Shown here: piece by piece, positions 1-7,216 of the stretch
Layout of the letters: the number at the start of each line of letters is the position of its first letter
Numbering within the stretch: the stretch's first letter is position 1
Assembly: GCF_900540665.1 (NCBI RefSeq)
Contig: NZ_UQGV01000031.1
Span: forward strand, 1-22,640
Source of the DNA: an uncultured Catenibacterium sp.
GTDB lineage: Bacteria; Bacillota_I; Bacilli_A; Erysipelotrichales; Coprobacillaceae
Direction: 5' to 3'
DNA length: 22,640 nucleotides
Translations under genes and position numbers: made by a program
The notes under the pieces: model-generated
What the model was told of the DNA's origin: nothing
Databases searched by the model: none
What the model saw: only the letters and a program-made list of their open reading frames with translations

Positions 1-238
1 CTTCTTCAAAAATCTTATGTGCTTCTTTCACAATTTCATCTGCTTCTGTCGCAATAACCTGAATATGTAAAGAACGTTTATCACCAATAATTTTTCTGAT
101 TTCTCTCATATGTCCAAAGAAATCCTTTGGGCTTGTCTTTTTTACAATACTTGGGTTACTAGTGACACCTACGATTGGTAAGTGATCCACTGCATCTCTA
201 ATTTCTTCTAAATCTACTGTATCAATAATAAATTCCAT
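1..238 (-). CDS. Fructose-6-phosphate aldolase-like transaldolase (FSA/TalC type), partial
   Basis: This is the N-terminal 79 codons of a small transaldolase-family protein; the rest lies beyond position 1. The product begins MEFIIDTVDLEEIRDAV and carries the family signature GVTSNPSIVKK near residues 24-34, followed by the QVIAT strand, as in E. coli FsaA/FsaB. The Schiff-base lysine, expected around residue 85, is outside the window, so catalysis cannot be checked. An AGGAGG site lies 9 bases before the ATG. The gene starts only 13 bases after the glycyl radical enzyme stop codon, so the two are almost certainly cotranscribed. FSA enzymes cleave ketose 6-phosphates, including 1-deoxy-fructose 6-phosphate, to glyceraldehyde 3-phosphate plus a C3 ketone. 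The pairing suggests it cleaves the radical enzyme's product. Family assignment is confident; the substrate is inferred. Confidence 0.9.
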   Translation of the reverse strand, partial: MEFIIDTVDLEEIRDAVDHLPIVGVTSNPSIVKKTSPKDFFGHMREIRKIIGDKRSLHIQVIATEADEIVKEAHKIFEE

Positions 239-251
239 TGTTTTTTTCCTC

Positions 252-2666
252 CTATAAGCTCTGTTCAGTTCTACCGATAATATCATCCTGAGTTGCCTTA
301 GATAATACATTGAAGAATGCACTATATCCTGCAACACGTACAATTAAGTCTTTATGGTTTTCTGGATGCTTTTGTGCATCTATTAAAGTTTCCTTAGAAA
401 CAATGTTGTACTGTACATGGTAACCATGGAGACGATTAAAGAATGTACGAATCAATAATTCTAGTTTCTGTTTATTTTCTTCTGTAGAAAGCATCTGAGG
501 TGTCATCTTCTGGTTAAGAAGTACGCCTCCTGTGATCTTTTCAGTACGAAGCTTAGATATACTCTTGAATACTGCAGTAGGACCATTCTTATCTGTGTTA
601 TGTGCTGGAGAACATCCTTCAGCTAATGGTTCATGTGCATTTCTTCCATCAGGAGTAGCCATTGTACCCATACCCTGACCTACATTGGCACTAATTGAAG
701 AAGTACCTGCATAACGGATACCACCAATAGGACCTCTGTTATAACGAGTATTTGGATACTTTTTGATTTCATCAATGTAAGAATCATATGCTTCTACAAT
801 TAAGTTATCTGCATAATCATCATCATTACCATACTTAGGTGCTTCATCATTCAACATTTCCTGAATCTTCTTATTTTCAGGTGACTGGAAATCATCTAAG
901 ATAGCATTCCATAACTGTTCTCTTGTGATCTTCTTTTCATCATAAACAAGCTTCTTGATAGCTGCTAAACTGTTTGCCATATTCGCAATACCGACCTGAA
1001 GACCTGAAATGAAGTCATATACAGCACCGCCTTCTTTAATAGTCTTACCTCTACCAATACAGTCATCAGTCAATGCTGAACATAAAATATCAGGTACATC
1101 TCTTTCAGATGCCTTATCAATAAAGTTTTCTACAATAACACTATAACGTGTCATTTCTCTTACTGTTTTGTCCCATGCTGCAAGTAAGTCTTCATAAGTT
1201 TCCATTTCAGTAAAGTAACCATGGCCCTGAGTGAAACGTTTGTTTGTAGTTAAGTCAACACCATTATTCATTGTGCATAATAATACTCTTGGGAAGTTGA
1301 TATAAGACATACCTGTACAACGATATCCCCATTTGCCAGGAACAGCTGTTTCTACACATCCGATGGCACTATAGTTATAGGCATCTTCTTCCTTAACACC
1401 CCAGTTAATAAATGAAGGAATAATGATTTCATCATTATTTAAGGCTGGCATACCAAATCCTAGCTTCATTACTTCAATACATTCATCAAAGAAATGTTTA
1501 TTCAAGTTTGCATGATAACGTACAGTTAAGTTAGGCTGAGTCAATCTTGTCTGAGCTACTGATTTTAATACCGCAAAACTTAATTCATTAACGGCATCCT
1601 TCTTGTCAGTAGTCTGTCCACCAATAGTCACATTCTGATACATTGGAGAACCAGCAGAACTTAATGTATGAGCCTGTGAACGTACTTTATTGACTGTGAG
1701 TGTCTTGATCCATAAACAAGTAAGAAGTTCTACAGCTTCTTCTTCAGTCATCTTCTTTTCATTTATATCCTTGATGTAATAAGGATACATATACTGGTCA
1801 AAACGACCATAGCTTAATGAATGACCATTTGATTCAATCTGAAGAATCAACTGAATAAACCATACAGATTGAACAGCTTCACGGAATGAATGCGCTGGTT
1901 CATAAGGAACCTTTGCACAGATTCTGCTCATTTCTAACAATTCTTCTTTTCGTGCAGGATTGTTTTCCTTTTCTGCCATTTCCTTTGCAAGAGAACTATA
2001 ACGAAGTGCAAATGTATGCACTGCTTCAATAACAGTTAAAACTGAATTATAGAACATATACTTATCAACACTATCTGGCTGAGCAAGATCAAGCTTTTCT
2101 TTCATTTCTCTTGTATAAGCTTCATAACCCTTTAAGCCCTGGGCAAGAATACGTTCATAATTGACTGCAAGATGTGCATCCCCTGCATTCAACTTACCTT
2201 CCATGCCAAATACACCTGTTTCCATAAACACACTTACTTCATCAGGTAATAAAGCTTCACCTCTTGCACGTAGGTTATTATTTTCCCAGAAAGGTGCAAT
2301 ATCTCTTAACTGCTGTTTTGTTTCTTCAGTGATATAGAATACATCACCATCTCTTTTTTCAAAAAGATCTAATTCATCCATGATGAACTTCATTGTATAT
2401 TCAGGGAATACGGGTGCATTACAGTTCTTTGTAGACTGGTTACCTGCAATGAGTGATTTATCCTCAATATAGATAGACATGTTTTCAAGAATCTTCTTCA
2501 ACATTCTTGCACGAACCATCACACGTGGCTGATTTAAGTTTTCCTTATAAGCCTCAGTCGCAAGAACAGCACGTTCTCCATCTACATAAGGCTTTTCATC
2601 TAATACTTCTTCTCTGAAAGCTTTCATTCTTTCAGTTAACTGACCAAAATGCTGAGTATTTTCCAT
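252..2666 (-). CDS. YbiW/PflD-family glycyl radical enzyme (probable 1,5-anhydrohexitol-6-phosphate lyase)
   Basis: This 804-residue glycyl radical enzyme has a PFL-like domain and a C-terminal glycyl radical domain. The catalytic cysteine is C437 and its partner acid E439, in GCVETAV followed by GKWGYRCTGMS. The radical glycine is G780 in RVAGYSAFF. Pyruvate formate-lyase has a Cys-Cys pair, which is absent here, so this is a dehydratase or C-O lyase type. Blocks such as LILQIESNGHS, SAGSPMYQNVTIGG and YAGTSSISANV resemble E. coli YbiW as I remember it. YbiW and PflD have been reported to open 1,5-anhydroglucitol-6-P and 1,5-anhydromannitol-6-P, giving 1-deoxy-fructose-6-P. Two adjacent ATGs (2669 and 2666) follow AGGAGG; the second has the better 7-base spacing. 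An in-frame ATG at 2720 lies beside the -10 box, upstream of the likely transcript start, so I reject it. Family is certain; choice among anhydrohexitol substrates is inference. Confidence 0.93.
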   Translation of the reverse strand: MENTQHFGQLTERMKAFREEVLDEKPYVDGERAVLATEAYKENLNQPRVMVRARMLKKILENMSIYIEDKSLIAGNQSTKNCNAPVFPEYTMKFIMDELDLFEKRDGDVFYITEETKQQLRDIAPFWENNNLRARGEALLPDEVSVFMETGVFGMEGKLNAGDAHLAVNYERILAQGLKGYEAYTREMKEKLDLAQPDSVDKYMFYNSVLTVIEAVHTFALRYSSLAKEMAEKENNPARKEELLEMSRICAKVPYEPAHSFREAVQSVWFIQLILQIESNGHSLSYGRFDQYMYPYYIKDINEKKMTEEEAVELLTCLWIKTLTVNKVRSQAHTLSSAGSPMYQNVTIGGQTTDKKDAVNELSFAVLKSVAQTRLTQPNLTVRYHANLNKHFFDECIEVMKLGFGMPALNNDEIIIPSFINWGVKEEDAYNYSAIGCVETAVPGKWGYRCTGMSYINFPRVLLCTMNNGVDLTTNKRFTQGHGYFTEMETYEDLLAAWDKTVREMTRYSVIVENFIDKASERDVPDILCSALTDDCIGRGKTIKEGGAVYDFISGLQVGIANMANSLAAIKKLVYDEKKITREQLWNAILDDFQSPENKKIQEMLNDEAPKYGNDDDYADNLIVEAYDSYIDEIKKYPNTRYNRGPIGGIRYAGTSSISANVGQGMGTMATPDGRNAHEPLAEGCSPAHNTDKNGPTAVFKSISKLRTEKITGGVLLNQKMTPQMLSTEENKQKLELLIRTFFNRLHGYHVQYNIVSKETLIDAQKHPENHKDLIVRVAGYSAFFNVLSKATQDDIIGRTEQSL

Positions 2667-2720
2667 CATTGTTCCTCCTAAAGTTTCATACGTAAGTTTT
2701 GTGACTTTCATTACAAGCAC

Positions 2721-2749
2721 ATCATACGCATAAAAGCGTTATTAGTCAA
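2721..2749 (-). promoter_or_regulatory. Sigma-A promoter for the glycyl radical enzyme-transaldolase operon
   Basis: Reading leftward, TTGACT (2749-2744) and TATGAT (2726-2721) are separated by exactly 17 bases. Transcription would begin near 2714, leaving a leader of about 45 bases before the AGGAGG site. This placement supports the internal start codon at 2666/2669. Confidence 0.7.
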
Positions 2750-2778
2750 CTACAAATTATGAAAAAAATATTATAAAC

Positions 2779-2790
2779 TTTCAAATGAAA
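2779..2790. promoter_or_regulatory. Candidate DeoR-type operator in the divergent promoter region
   Basis: A TTTCA-AA-TGAAA inverted repeat lies between the two divergent promoters, upstream of both -35 boxes. Two more TTTCA pentamers sit at 2684-2688 and 2706-2710, 22 bases (about two helical turns) apart, over the transcript start and leader of the glycyl radical enzyme. The regulator gene in the same cluster makes this a plausible binding region. The exact motif is a guess. Confidence 0.3.
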
Positions 2791-2798
2791 CTTTTGTG

Positions 2799-2827
2799 TT
2801 GCGAAACATAAGTAGAAATGATAGGAT
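2799..2827 (+). promoter_or_regulatory. Possible promoter for the activase-DeoR operon
   Basis: TTGCGA (2799-2804) and TAGGAT (2822-2827) are separated by 17 bases. The -10 box is imperfect, and the leader before the GAGGA ribosome site would be very short. This is the best match in the gap but is weak. Confidence 0.35.
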
Positions 2828-2850
2828 AGAAGCGAAAAGAGGAATATGAT

Positions 2851-3744
2851 ATGGAAGGAATTATATTTAATATACAGAAATTTAGTATTCATGATGGACC
2901 TGGTATTCGTACAACAGTCTTTTTTAAAGGATGCCCATTAAGATGTGAATGGTGTGCCAATCCTGAGAGTCAGGCAGTGAGTCCTCAGGTTTTATACAAT
3001 AATGAAAAGTGTCTCCATTGTGAGACATGTGTACATACCTGTCCTAAAGGGGCTATAAAGATGGAAGACGGCTTGATTCGAATTGATCATAAAACATGTG
3101 ATCATTGTATGAAATGTGTAAAAGCCTGTCCTGGGAAAGCCTTAACACAGGAAGGTGAAGTCAAGACAGTAGAGGAAGTTGTTGATATCTGTATGCAGGA
3201 TATTGATTTCTATGAAGAATCCAATGGCGGTGTGACTCTATCTGGAGGTGAGGCTATGGTGCAATATGATTTCATGATGGCGCTTGTCCATGCATTAAAG
3301 GAAAAAGGACTTCATCTTGCGATTGAAACAACTGGTATTGTAGATCATGAGAAGTTTAAGAAAGCAGCTCCTTTATTTGATCTTTTATTATTTGATGTTA
3401 AGCAGGCTGATCCAATAAAACACAAGAAGGGAACACATGTCACAAATGAAGTCATTCAAAAGAACTTCAAATGGGCTATTGAACAGGGACTGAATGTATT
3501 ACCTAGAATACCTGTTATTCCTGGTTTTAATGAAACATTAGAAGATGCGAAAGAACTTGCATTATGTATTAAGGAAGCAGGAGCGAAAGATGTACAGCTT
3601 CTTCCATTCCATCAATTTGGTGAAAATAAATATAAACTACTTGGTAAAGACTATAAGCTTCATGAAGTAGAAGCACTTCATCCAGAAGATTTAGTGGCTT
3701 ATCAAAATGAGTTCATCAAGTATGGCTTGAATTGTTTCTTCTAG
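2851..3744 (+). CDS. Glycyl radical enzyme-activating protein, radical SAM (YbiY/PflC type)
   Basis: This 297-residue enzyme generates the glycyl radical on the divergently encoded partner using S-adenosylmethionine. The radical SAM cluster motif is C28-x3-C32-x2-C35, within KGCPLRCEWCANPE. It is followed by a ferredoxin insert with two CxxCxxCxxxC sets (C54/57/60/64 and C83/86/89/93), predicted to bind two further 4Fe-4S clusters. That insert is typical of activases for dehydratase-type radical enzymes and is absent from the pyruvate formate-lyase activase. GGVTLSGGEA near residue 126 is the family SAM-binding glycine motif. A GAGGA site lies about 7 bases before the ATG. The DeoR gene follows after 28 bases, so the two form an operon. 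The enzyme should be oxygen-sensitive, fitting an anaerobe. Confidence 0.95.
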   Translation: MEGIIFNIQKFSIHDGPGIRTTVFFKGCPLRCEWCANPESQAVSPQVLYNNEKCLHCETCVHTCPKGAIKMEDGLIRIDHKTCDHCMKCVKACPGKALTQEGEVKTVEEVVDICMQDIDFYEESNGGVTLSGGEAMVQYDFMMALVHALKEKGLHLAIETTGIVDHEKFKKAAPLFDLLLFDVKQADPIKHKKGTHVTNEVIQKNFKWAIEQGLNVLPRIPVIPGFNETLEDAKELALCIKEAGAKDVQLLPFHQFGENKYKLLGKDYKLHEVEALHPEDLVAYQNEFIKYGLNCFF

Positions 3745-3772
3745 ATTAATATAATGAGCGCGGAGGTAATCT

Positions 3773-4528
3773 ATGAAAGACCGCTATAACAAAATATTAG
3801 AACTACTTACAAAAGAAAATAAAATAGAAGTCAATGAATTATCTCAAATACTTGGGGTATCCAATGTCACTATACGTAAAGACTTAGATGCGCTTGAAGA
3901 AAAAGGCATTATAAAAAGAGGACATGGCTATGCCATTCTTGCGAATAAGGATGATATCAATGGACGCCTGGCTTATCATTATGAAGTCAAGAAGCGTATT
4001 GCGAAAAAAGCAGCAGAGCTTATTCATGACGGAGATACTGTGATGATTGAAAGTGGCAGCTGCTGTGCAATTCTTGCAGATACGATTGCATCAGAGAAAC
4101 TAGATGTGACTATTGTGACTAACAGTGCTTTTATTGCAGGATATATTCGCGATAAAAAGAATACCAATGTGATTCTTCTAGGTGGTGCTTATCAGAAAGA
4201 TTCACAGGTTATGGTAGGACCTATTGTGGCACAATGCTCAAAGAACTTCTGTGTGAATCAGTTATTTATTGGAGCAGATGGTTACAATCCTCGTATAGGT
4301 TTCACAAATAGTGATCACTTACGTGCACAGGCTGTCAGAGATATGGCTGAACAGGCAGAACATATTATCGTCTTAACTGAAAGTGAAAAGTTTAATCAAC
4401 ATGGTGTTGTTCCTCTTCAGTTAAAAGAACGCATTGATACAATCATTACAGATGATCATATTCCAGAAGAAATTAAAGCACATTTGTTGTCAGAAAATAA
4501 AACATTATTAACTATAGAAAACGAATAA
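3773..4528 (+). CDS. DeoR-family transcriptional regulator of the anhydrohexitol cluster
   Basis: This 251-residue protein has an N-terminal DeoR helix-turn-helix (about residues 3-56, with VNELSQILGVSNVTIRKDL as recognition region). A C-terminal DeoRC sugar-phosphate sensor domain follows (about 75-235). The usual end of the HTH block, RxHGGA, reads RGHGYA here. DeoRC domains normally bind phosphorylated sugar intermediates, so an anhydrohexitol 6-phosphate or 1-deoxy-fructose 6-phosphate is a natural inducer candidate; that is inference. A GGAGGT site precedes the ATG by 5 bases. It is the second gene of the activase operon and probably controls both divergent units. A terminator follows directly. 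Family is certain; the target is inferred from position. Confidence 0.92.
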   Translation: MKDRYNKILELLTKENKIEVNELSQILGVSNVTIRKDLDALEEKGIIKRGHGYAILANKDDINGRLAYHYEVKKRIAKKAAELIHDGDTVMIESGSCCAILADTIASEKLDVTIVTNSAFIAGYIRDKKNTNVILLGGAYQKDSQVMVGPIVAQCSKNFCVNQLFIGADGYNPRIGFTNSDHLRAQAVRDMAEQAEHIIVLTESEKFNQHGVVPLQLKERIDTIITDDHIPEEIKAHLLSENKTLLTIENE

Positions 4529-4551
4529 ACGGAAGGGTTTCCTTCCGTTTT
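4529..4551. terminator. Bidirectional intrinsic terminator between convergent genes
   Basis: An 8-bp stem ACGGAAGG/CCTTCCGT with loop GTTT is followed by a T run on the + strand. It begins just after the DeoR stop codon and ends at the stop of the leftward phosphatase gene. A T-rich stretch on the other strand lets it serve both. Confidence 0.8.
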
Positions 4552-5341
4552 ACTTTAAGTCTTTTATAATACGTTGTAATTCTCCTGGCTGACCATCCTT
4601 ATAAGGTATTTTATAAGATGTACCATCTGTTAAGCATAAACAATTTAATTGTCCTTTATCTGCCACAGCGAGTCCCCCATCAATACCTATCTTATTATGA
4701 TAATCAGGATCATACCAGATATTAAAAGAATGATCATCATTCACATAACATAAAGGTGTATGACCAAATATATAAGTATAATCAGGATTACATGGGTTCA
4801 TATAGAAATATTCTCTAATCCAGGCAAGTAATTCAGAATCACTATCTTCTATATTGGTTACCTCAGGATCCACTCCTGCATGCACCATCACATAATGCTT
4901 GCCCTGATAATCAAGTTCTATATAATTAGGCAGACTATCAATAAAATCAATAATTTCCTGTACAAACTCTTTCTTTATATCAAAATATTCTTCATAAGGA
5001 ATAGAATCCTTCTGCAAGAACTCTCTAATACTATTCACAGTGCCTGTGGCACCATTCTGTTTCCATAAACGATACGCATTATTCAAATCAGAATCTAAAT
5101 CATTATATTTTAAGCTGGCTGCTAAAGATTGTCTCATCATGATTTCATGATTACCTTTGATCATATGAACATTAGGCATTGCTTTCACAAAATAATATAT
5201 ATCAATTGAATTAGGACCACGATCCATAATATCACCTAGGATATATAACTCATCTTCATCAGTGAATTGAATCTTATTGAGCATCAGCTGCAATAACACA
5301 AATTGTCCATGCAAATCAGACATGACAAAAATTCTCTTCAC
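4550..5341 (-). CDS. Metallophosphatase, Ser/Thr protein phosphatase / Ap4A hydrolase family
   Basis: This 263-residue calcineurin-like phosphoesterase should use two metal ions. All core motifs are present: D9-x-H11 (MSDLHG), GDIMDRG (D37, D40, R41), GNHE (N64, H65), a later HAGVDP and FGHTPL. The GDxxDRG form places it with PPP-type phosphatases and ApaH/PrpE-like enzymes, not with YkuE-type phosphoesterases. Substrate (phosphoprotein or dinucleoside tetraphosphate) cannot be read from sequence. The start is GTG at 5341, giving MKRIFVMSDLHG, with an AGGTGAG site just upstream; no ATG is as well placed. It is a single-gene unit facing the DeoR gene and diverging from the EIIB-like gene. Confidence 0.85.
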   Translation of the reverse strand: MKRIFVMSDLHGQFVLLQLMLNKIQFTDEDELYILGDIMDRGPNSIDIYYFVKAMPNVHMIKGNHEIMMRQSLAASLKYNDLDSDLNNAYRLWKQNGATGTVNSIREFLQKDSIPYEEYFDIKKEFVQEIIDFIDSLPNYIELDYQGKHYVMVHAGVDPEVTNIEDSDSELLAWIREYFYMNPCNPDYTYIFGHTPLCYVNDDHSFNIWYDPDYHNKIGIDGGLAVADKGQLNCLCLTDGTSYKIPYKDGQPGELQRIIKDLK

Positions 5342-5366
5342 TAATACTCACCTGCCTCTCAAATAT

Positions 5367-5394
5367 ATTTTATCATACCCAAAAAGGAATGCAA
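5367..5394 (-). promoter_or_regulatory. Promoter of the metallophosphatase gene
   Basis: Reading leftward, TTGCAT (5394-5389) and TAAAAT (5372-5367) are separated by 16 bases. Transcription would start near 5360, about 20 bases before the GTG start. Confidence 0.55.
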
Positions 5395-5456
5395 AACAGA
5401 ACATAATCATCAAAAAAAATAGTTGAATTATGATATGATAATGATAGGTGAGGGAT

Positions 5457-6062
5457 ATGGATGAATTTTATCGTAAGAGTTATTTAACACTTGTCTTTAA
5501 ATGGTCTTATTACTATACAAGAAAGAATTTTAAAAATGTCAGATGTGACATTATTGAAGATACTAAAGACTATCATACAGTACGTTTTTATTTAAAGAAT
5601 CGTGTTGCTTATTTAACTGTCTGGCATAATGGTATTATTGAAGAACAGATTACAGATGAAGAAGGAAAAGAAATCTATTTTTATCTTCATTATACTTTAA
5701 AGAACCTATCACAGTTCTTGTCTTATTATCGTGATTTTATAGTTGTCTTTTTAAGAGATGCAGACCCTAAACATATTAAAGTAGGGATTGTAGACCAGGA
5801 TGGTTTTTCTTCTAGTTATTTAATTGGTTTAATGAAAGAAAGTCTGATAATAGAAAAGTCTAATCTGGAAGTGGAATCAGTGAGTCTTTCTTCATTAGAA
5901 GAAGTAGAAGGAAACTATGATGCACTTTATTTATCTCCCTCAGTCATGCATTTAAAAGGGGATATAGAGTCCATTGTTTCTATTCCAGTATATGTGATTG
6001 ATCCTCTTGTTTATGCAACCAATGATTTCTATACACTCATACATACAATTTTATCTAAATAG
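5457..6062 (+). CDS. Uncharacterised protein with a C-terminal PTS EIIB-like domain lacking the active cysteine
   Basis: This 201-residue protein is not one I recognise. It has no signal peptide or membrane helix. Residues 1-105 are rich in Tyr, Phe and Lys, look alpha/beta, and match nothing I know. Residues 106-201 read like a lactose/cellobiose-type PTS EIIB domain: IKVGIVDQDGFSSSYL where EIIB has VCSAGMSTSLL, then YDALYLSPSV for ADVxLLGPQV, and IPVYVIDPLVYATND for xPVxVIDxxxYGxxDG. The phosphorylated cysteine is replaced by D113, so normal phosphotransfer is impossible. The start is ATG 5457, preceded by AGGTGA with 5-base spacing; an upstream in-frame GTG at 5448 lies inside that site. 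An extended -10 (TGATATGAT, 5431-5439) could drive it with a very short leader. It precedes perR by 76 bases. Confidence 0.75.
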   Translation: MDEFYRKSYLTLVFKWSYYYTRKNFKNVRCDIIEDTKDYHTVRFYLKNRVAYLTVWHNGIIEEQITDEEGKEIYFYLHYTLKNLSQFLSYYRDFIVVFLRDADPKHIKVGIVDQDGFSSSYLIGLMKESLIIEKSNLEVESVSLSSLEEVEGNYDALYLSPSVMHLKGDIESIVSIPVYVIDPLVYATNDFYTLIHTILSK

Positions 6063-6072
6063 TGCATCTGAC

Positions 6073-6100
6073 TTGCATTCTTATGAGTAAATAGTATACT
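6073..6100 (+). promoter_or_regulatory. Promoter of the perR-rbr operon
   Basis: TTGCAT (6073-6078) and TATACT (6095-6100) are separated by 16 bases. The predicted transcript start near 6107 lies at the edge of the Per/Fur box. Confidence 0.6.
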
Positions 6101-6105
6101 AATAG

Positions 6106-6120
6106 TAGTAATCATTACTG
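6106..6120. promoter_or_regulatory. Per/Fur box (7-1-7 operator) at the perR promoter
   Basis: AGTAAT-C-ATTACT is a perfect 6-1-6 inverted repeat with the AATNATT core of the PerR/Fur box, TTATAATNATTATAA. It overlaps the predicted transcription start, where a bound repressor would block initiation. This suggests that PerR controls its own operon, including rubrerythrin. Confidence 0.65.
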
Positions 6121-6138
6121 ATTAGGAGAAGGGAGCAT

Positions 6139-6558
6139 ATGGCAGAGACAAAACTTAGAAGATCTAAGCAGCGAGATACGATATATGATATGCTTGTGAA
6201 TGATCATACGCATCCTACAGCAGAAGTTATTTATTCTCATGTAAGAAGAATCATTCCAGATATATCACTAGGTACTGTTTATCGTAATCTGAATGTTTTA
6301 GTCGAAAATGGGTATATCAGAAAATTAAATATAGATGGTGTGACTGTGCATTATGATGGTAATGTGTCACCACATCATCATATGGTATGTTCAAAATGTG
6401 GGAAGATTGTGGATATACATATTCCACATGGTGCATTTGATGAACTTGTTCATGATATAGAAGAACTAGATCAAGTACACCTCACACATGTTGATATGTT
6501 ATTTCAAGGAATCTGTAATGATTGTAAGGATATGAAGGAGGATAAAGAAGATGTCTAA
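6139..6558 (+). CDS. perR: Peroxide-responsive repressor PerR (Fur family)
   Basis: This 139-residue Fur-family repressor has an N-terminal winged helix (SLGTVYRNLNVL recognition region, residues 43-54) and a C-terminal metal-binding dimer domain. The regulatory-site residues match B. subtilis PerR in spacing: H25, D73, H79, H81 and D92 correspond to H37, D85, H91, H93 and D104. The aspartate at D92 is the PerR-type residue. The structural zinc site is C84/C87 with C126/C129. In PerR, iron at this site lets peroxide oxidise the histidines and release DNA. The ribosome site is AGGAGAAGGGAG. Its 3' end overlaps rbr by 8 bases, so it is translationally coupled to the gene it most likely controls. 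A matching operator lies at 6106-6120. Confidence 0.9.
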   Translation: MAETKLRRSKQRDTIYDMLVNDHTHPTAEVIYSHVRRIIPDISLGTVYRNLNVLVENGYIRKLNIDGVTVHYDGNVSPHHHMVCSKCGKIVDIHIPHGAFDELVHDIEELDQVHLTHVDMLFQGICNDCKDMKEDKEDV

Positions 6559-7135
6559 TTTAAAAGGTACAGAAACATTAAAGAATTTAATGGCAGCATT
6601 TGCAGGTGAATCACAGGCTAGAAATCGTTATACTTTCTGGGCTAGTATTGCGAAAAAAGAAGGTTATGTAGAAGTTTCTAAAATCTTTGAAGAAACAGCT
6701 AACCAGGAAAAGGAACATGCGAAACGTTTAATGAAGCTTATGAACACTGCTGCTCAGGGTGAAACATTACCTGTTGCAGGTGAATTCCCAGTATTAATGG
6801 GTACAACTGTAGAAAACTTAAAAGCTGCAGCTGCTGGTGAAAACGAAGAATGGACACATATGTATCCAGAATTTGCTAAGAAAGCTGAAGAAGAAGGATT
6901 ACCTGAAATTGCAGCTATCTTAAGAGCTATCGCTATGGCTGAAAAGATGCATGAAGAAAGATACTTAAAACTTGCTAAACAGATTGAAGACGGCACAGTA
7001 TTCAAGAAAGATCATAAAGTACTATGGAAATGTAACAACTGTGGATTTGTCGTAGAATCTTTAGAAGCTCCTACAGTATGTCCAGCTTGTAACCATCCAC
7101 AGGCTTACTTTGAAGAATACAAATTCTTTGATTAA
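6551..7135 (+). CDS. rbr: Rubrerythrin
   Basis: This 194-residue rubrerythrin reduces hydrogen peroxide to water in the cytoplasm of anaerobes. The N-terminal ferritin-like four-helix domain (about residues 1-145) carries the diiron ligand motifs GESQARNRY, NQEKEHA and AEKMHEERY. The C-terminal rubredoxin domain has two CxxC pairs for one iron (WKCNNCG and CPACNHP). Length is normal for the family. AAGGAGG lies inside the end of perR, and the genes overlap by 8 bases, so the two form one PerR-controlled operon closed by a strong terminator. No rubredoxin or reductase partner is visible nearby. Confidence 0.96.
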   Translation: MSNLKGTETLKNLMAAFAGESQARNRYTFWASIAKKEGYVEVSKIFEETANQEKEHAKRLMKLMNTAAQGETLPVAGEFPVLMGTTVENLKAAAAGENEEWTHMYPEFAKKAEEEGLPEIAAILRAIAMAEKMHEERYLKLAKQIEDGTVFKKDHKVLWKCNNCGFVVESLEAPTVCPACNHPQAYFEEYKFFD

Positions 7136-7148
7136 TATAATTGTGTGC

Positions 7149-7174
7149 AAAGACAGCGAAAGCTGTCTTTTTTT
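7149..7174 (+). terminator. Intrinsic terminator of perR-rbr
   Basis: A 9-bp perfect stem AAAGACAGC/GCTGTCTTT with a GAAA tetraloop is followed by TTTT. It lies 13 bases after the rbr stop codon. Confidence 0.9.
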
Positions 7175-7216
7175 CTTGCTTAGAGTGCTATGATAATAAC
7201 AAGGAGGGGATACGAT

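Noticed and set aside
252..2666. Reading the glycyl radical enzyme as classical pyruvate formate-lyase.
   Set aside because: The active site is GCVETAV with a single cysteine and glutamate, not the Cys-Cys pair. The activase also has the ferredoxin insert typical of dehydratase-type partners, and an FSA aldolase is adjacent.
2664..2720. Upstream in-frame start of the glycyl radical enzyme at 2720.
   Set aside because: It lies next to the -10 box, upstream of the predicted transcript start, and has no ribosome site. AGGAGG is placed for 2666/2669, where homologous N-termini begin.
4880..5068. 62-codon open frame on the + strand.
   Set aside because: It is antisense to the metallophosphatase gene, has low complexity and no ribosome site.
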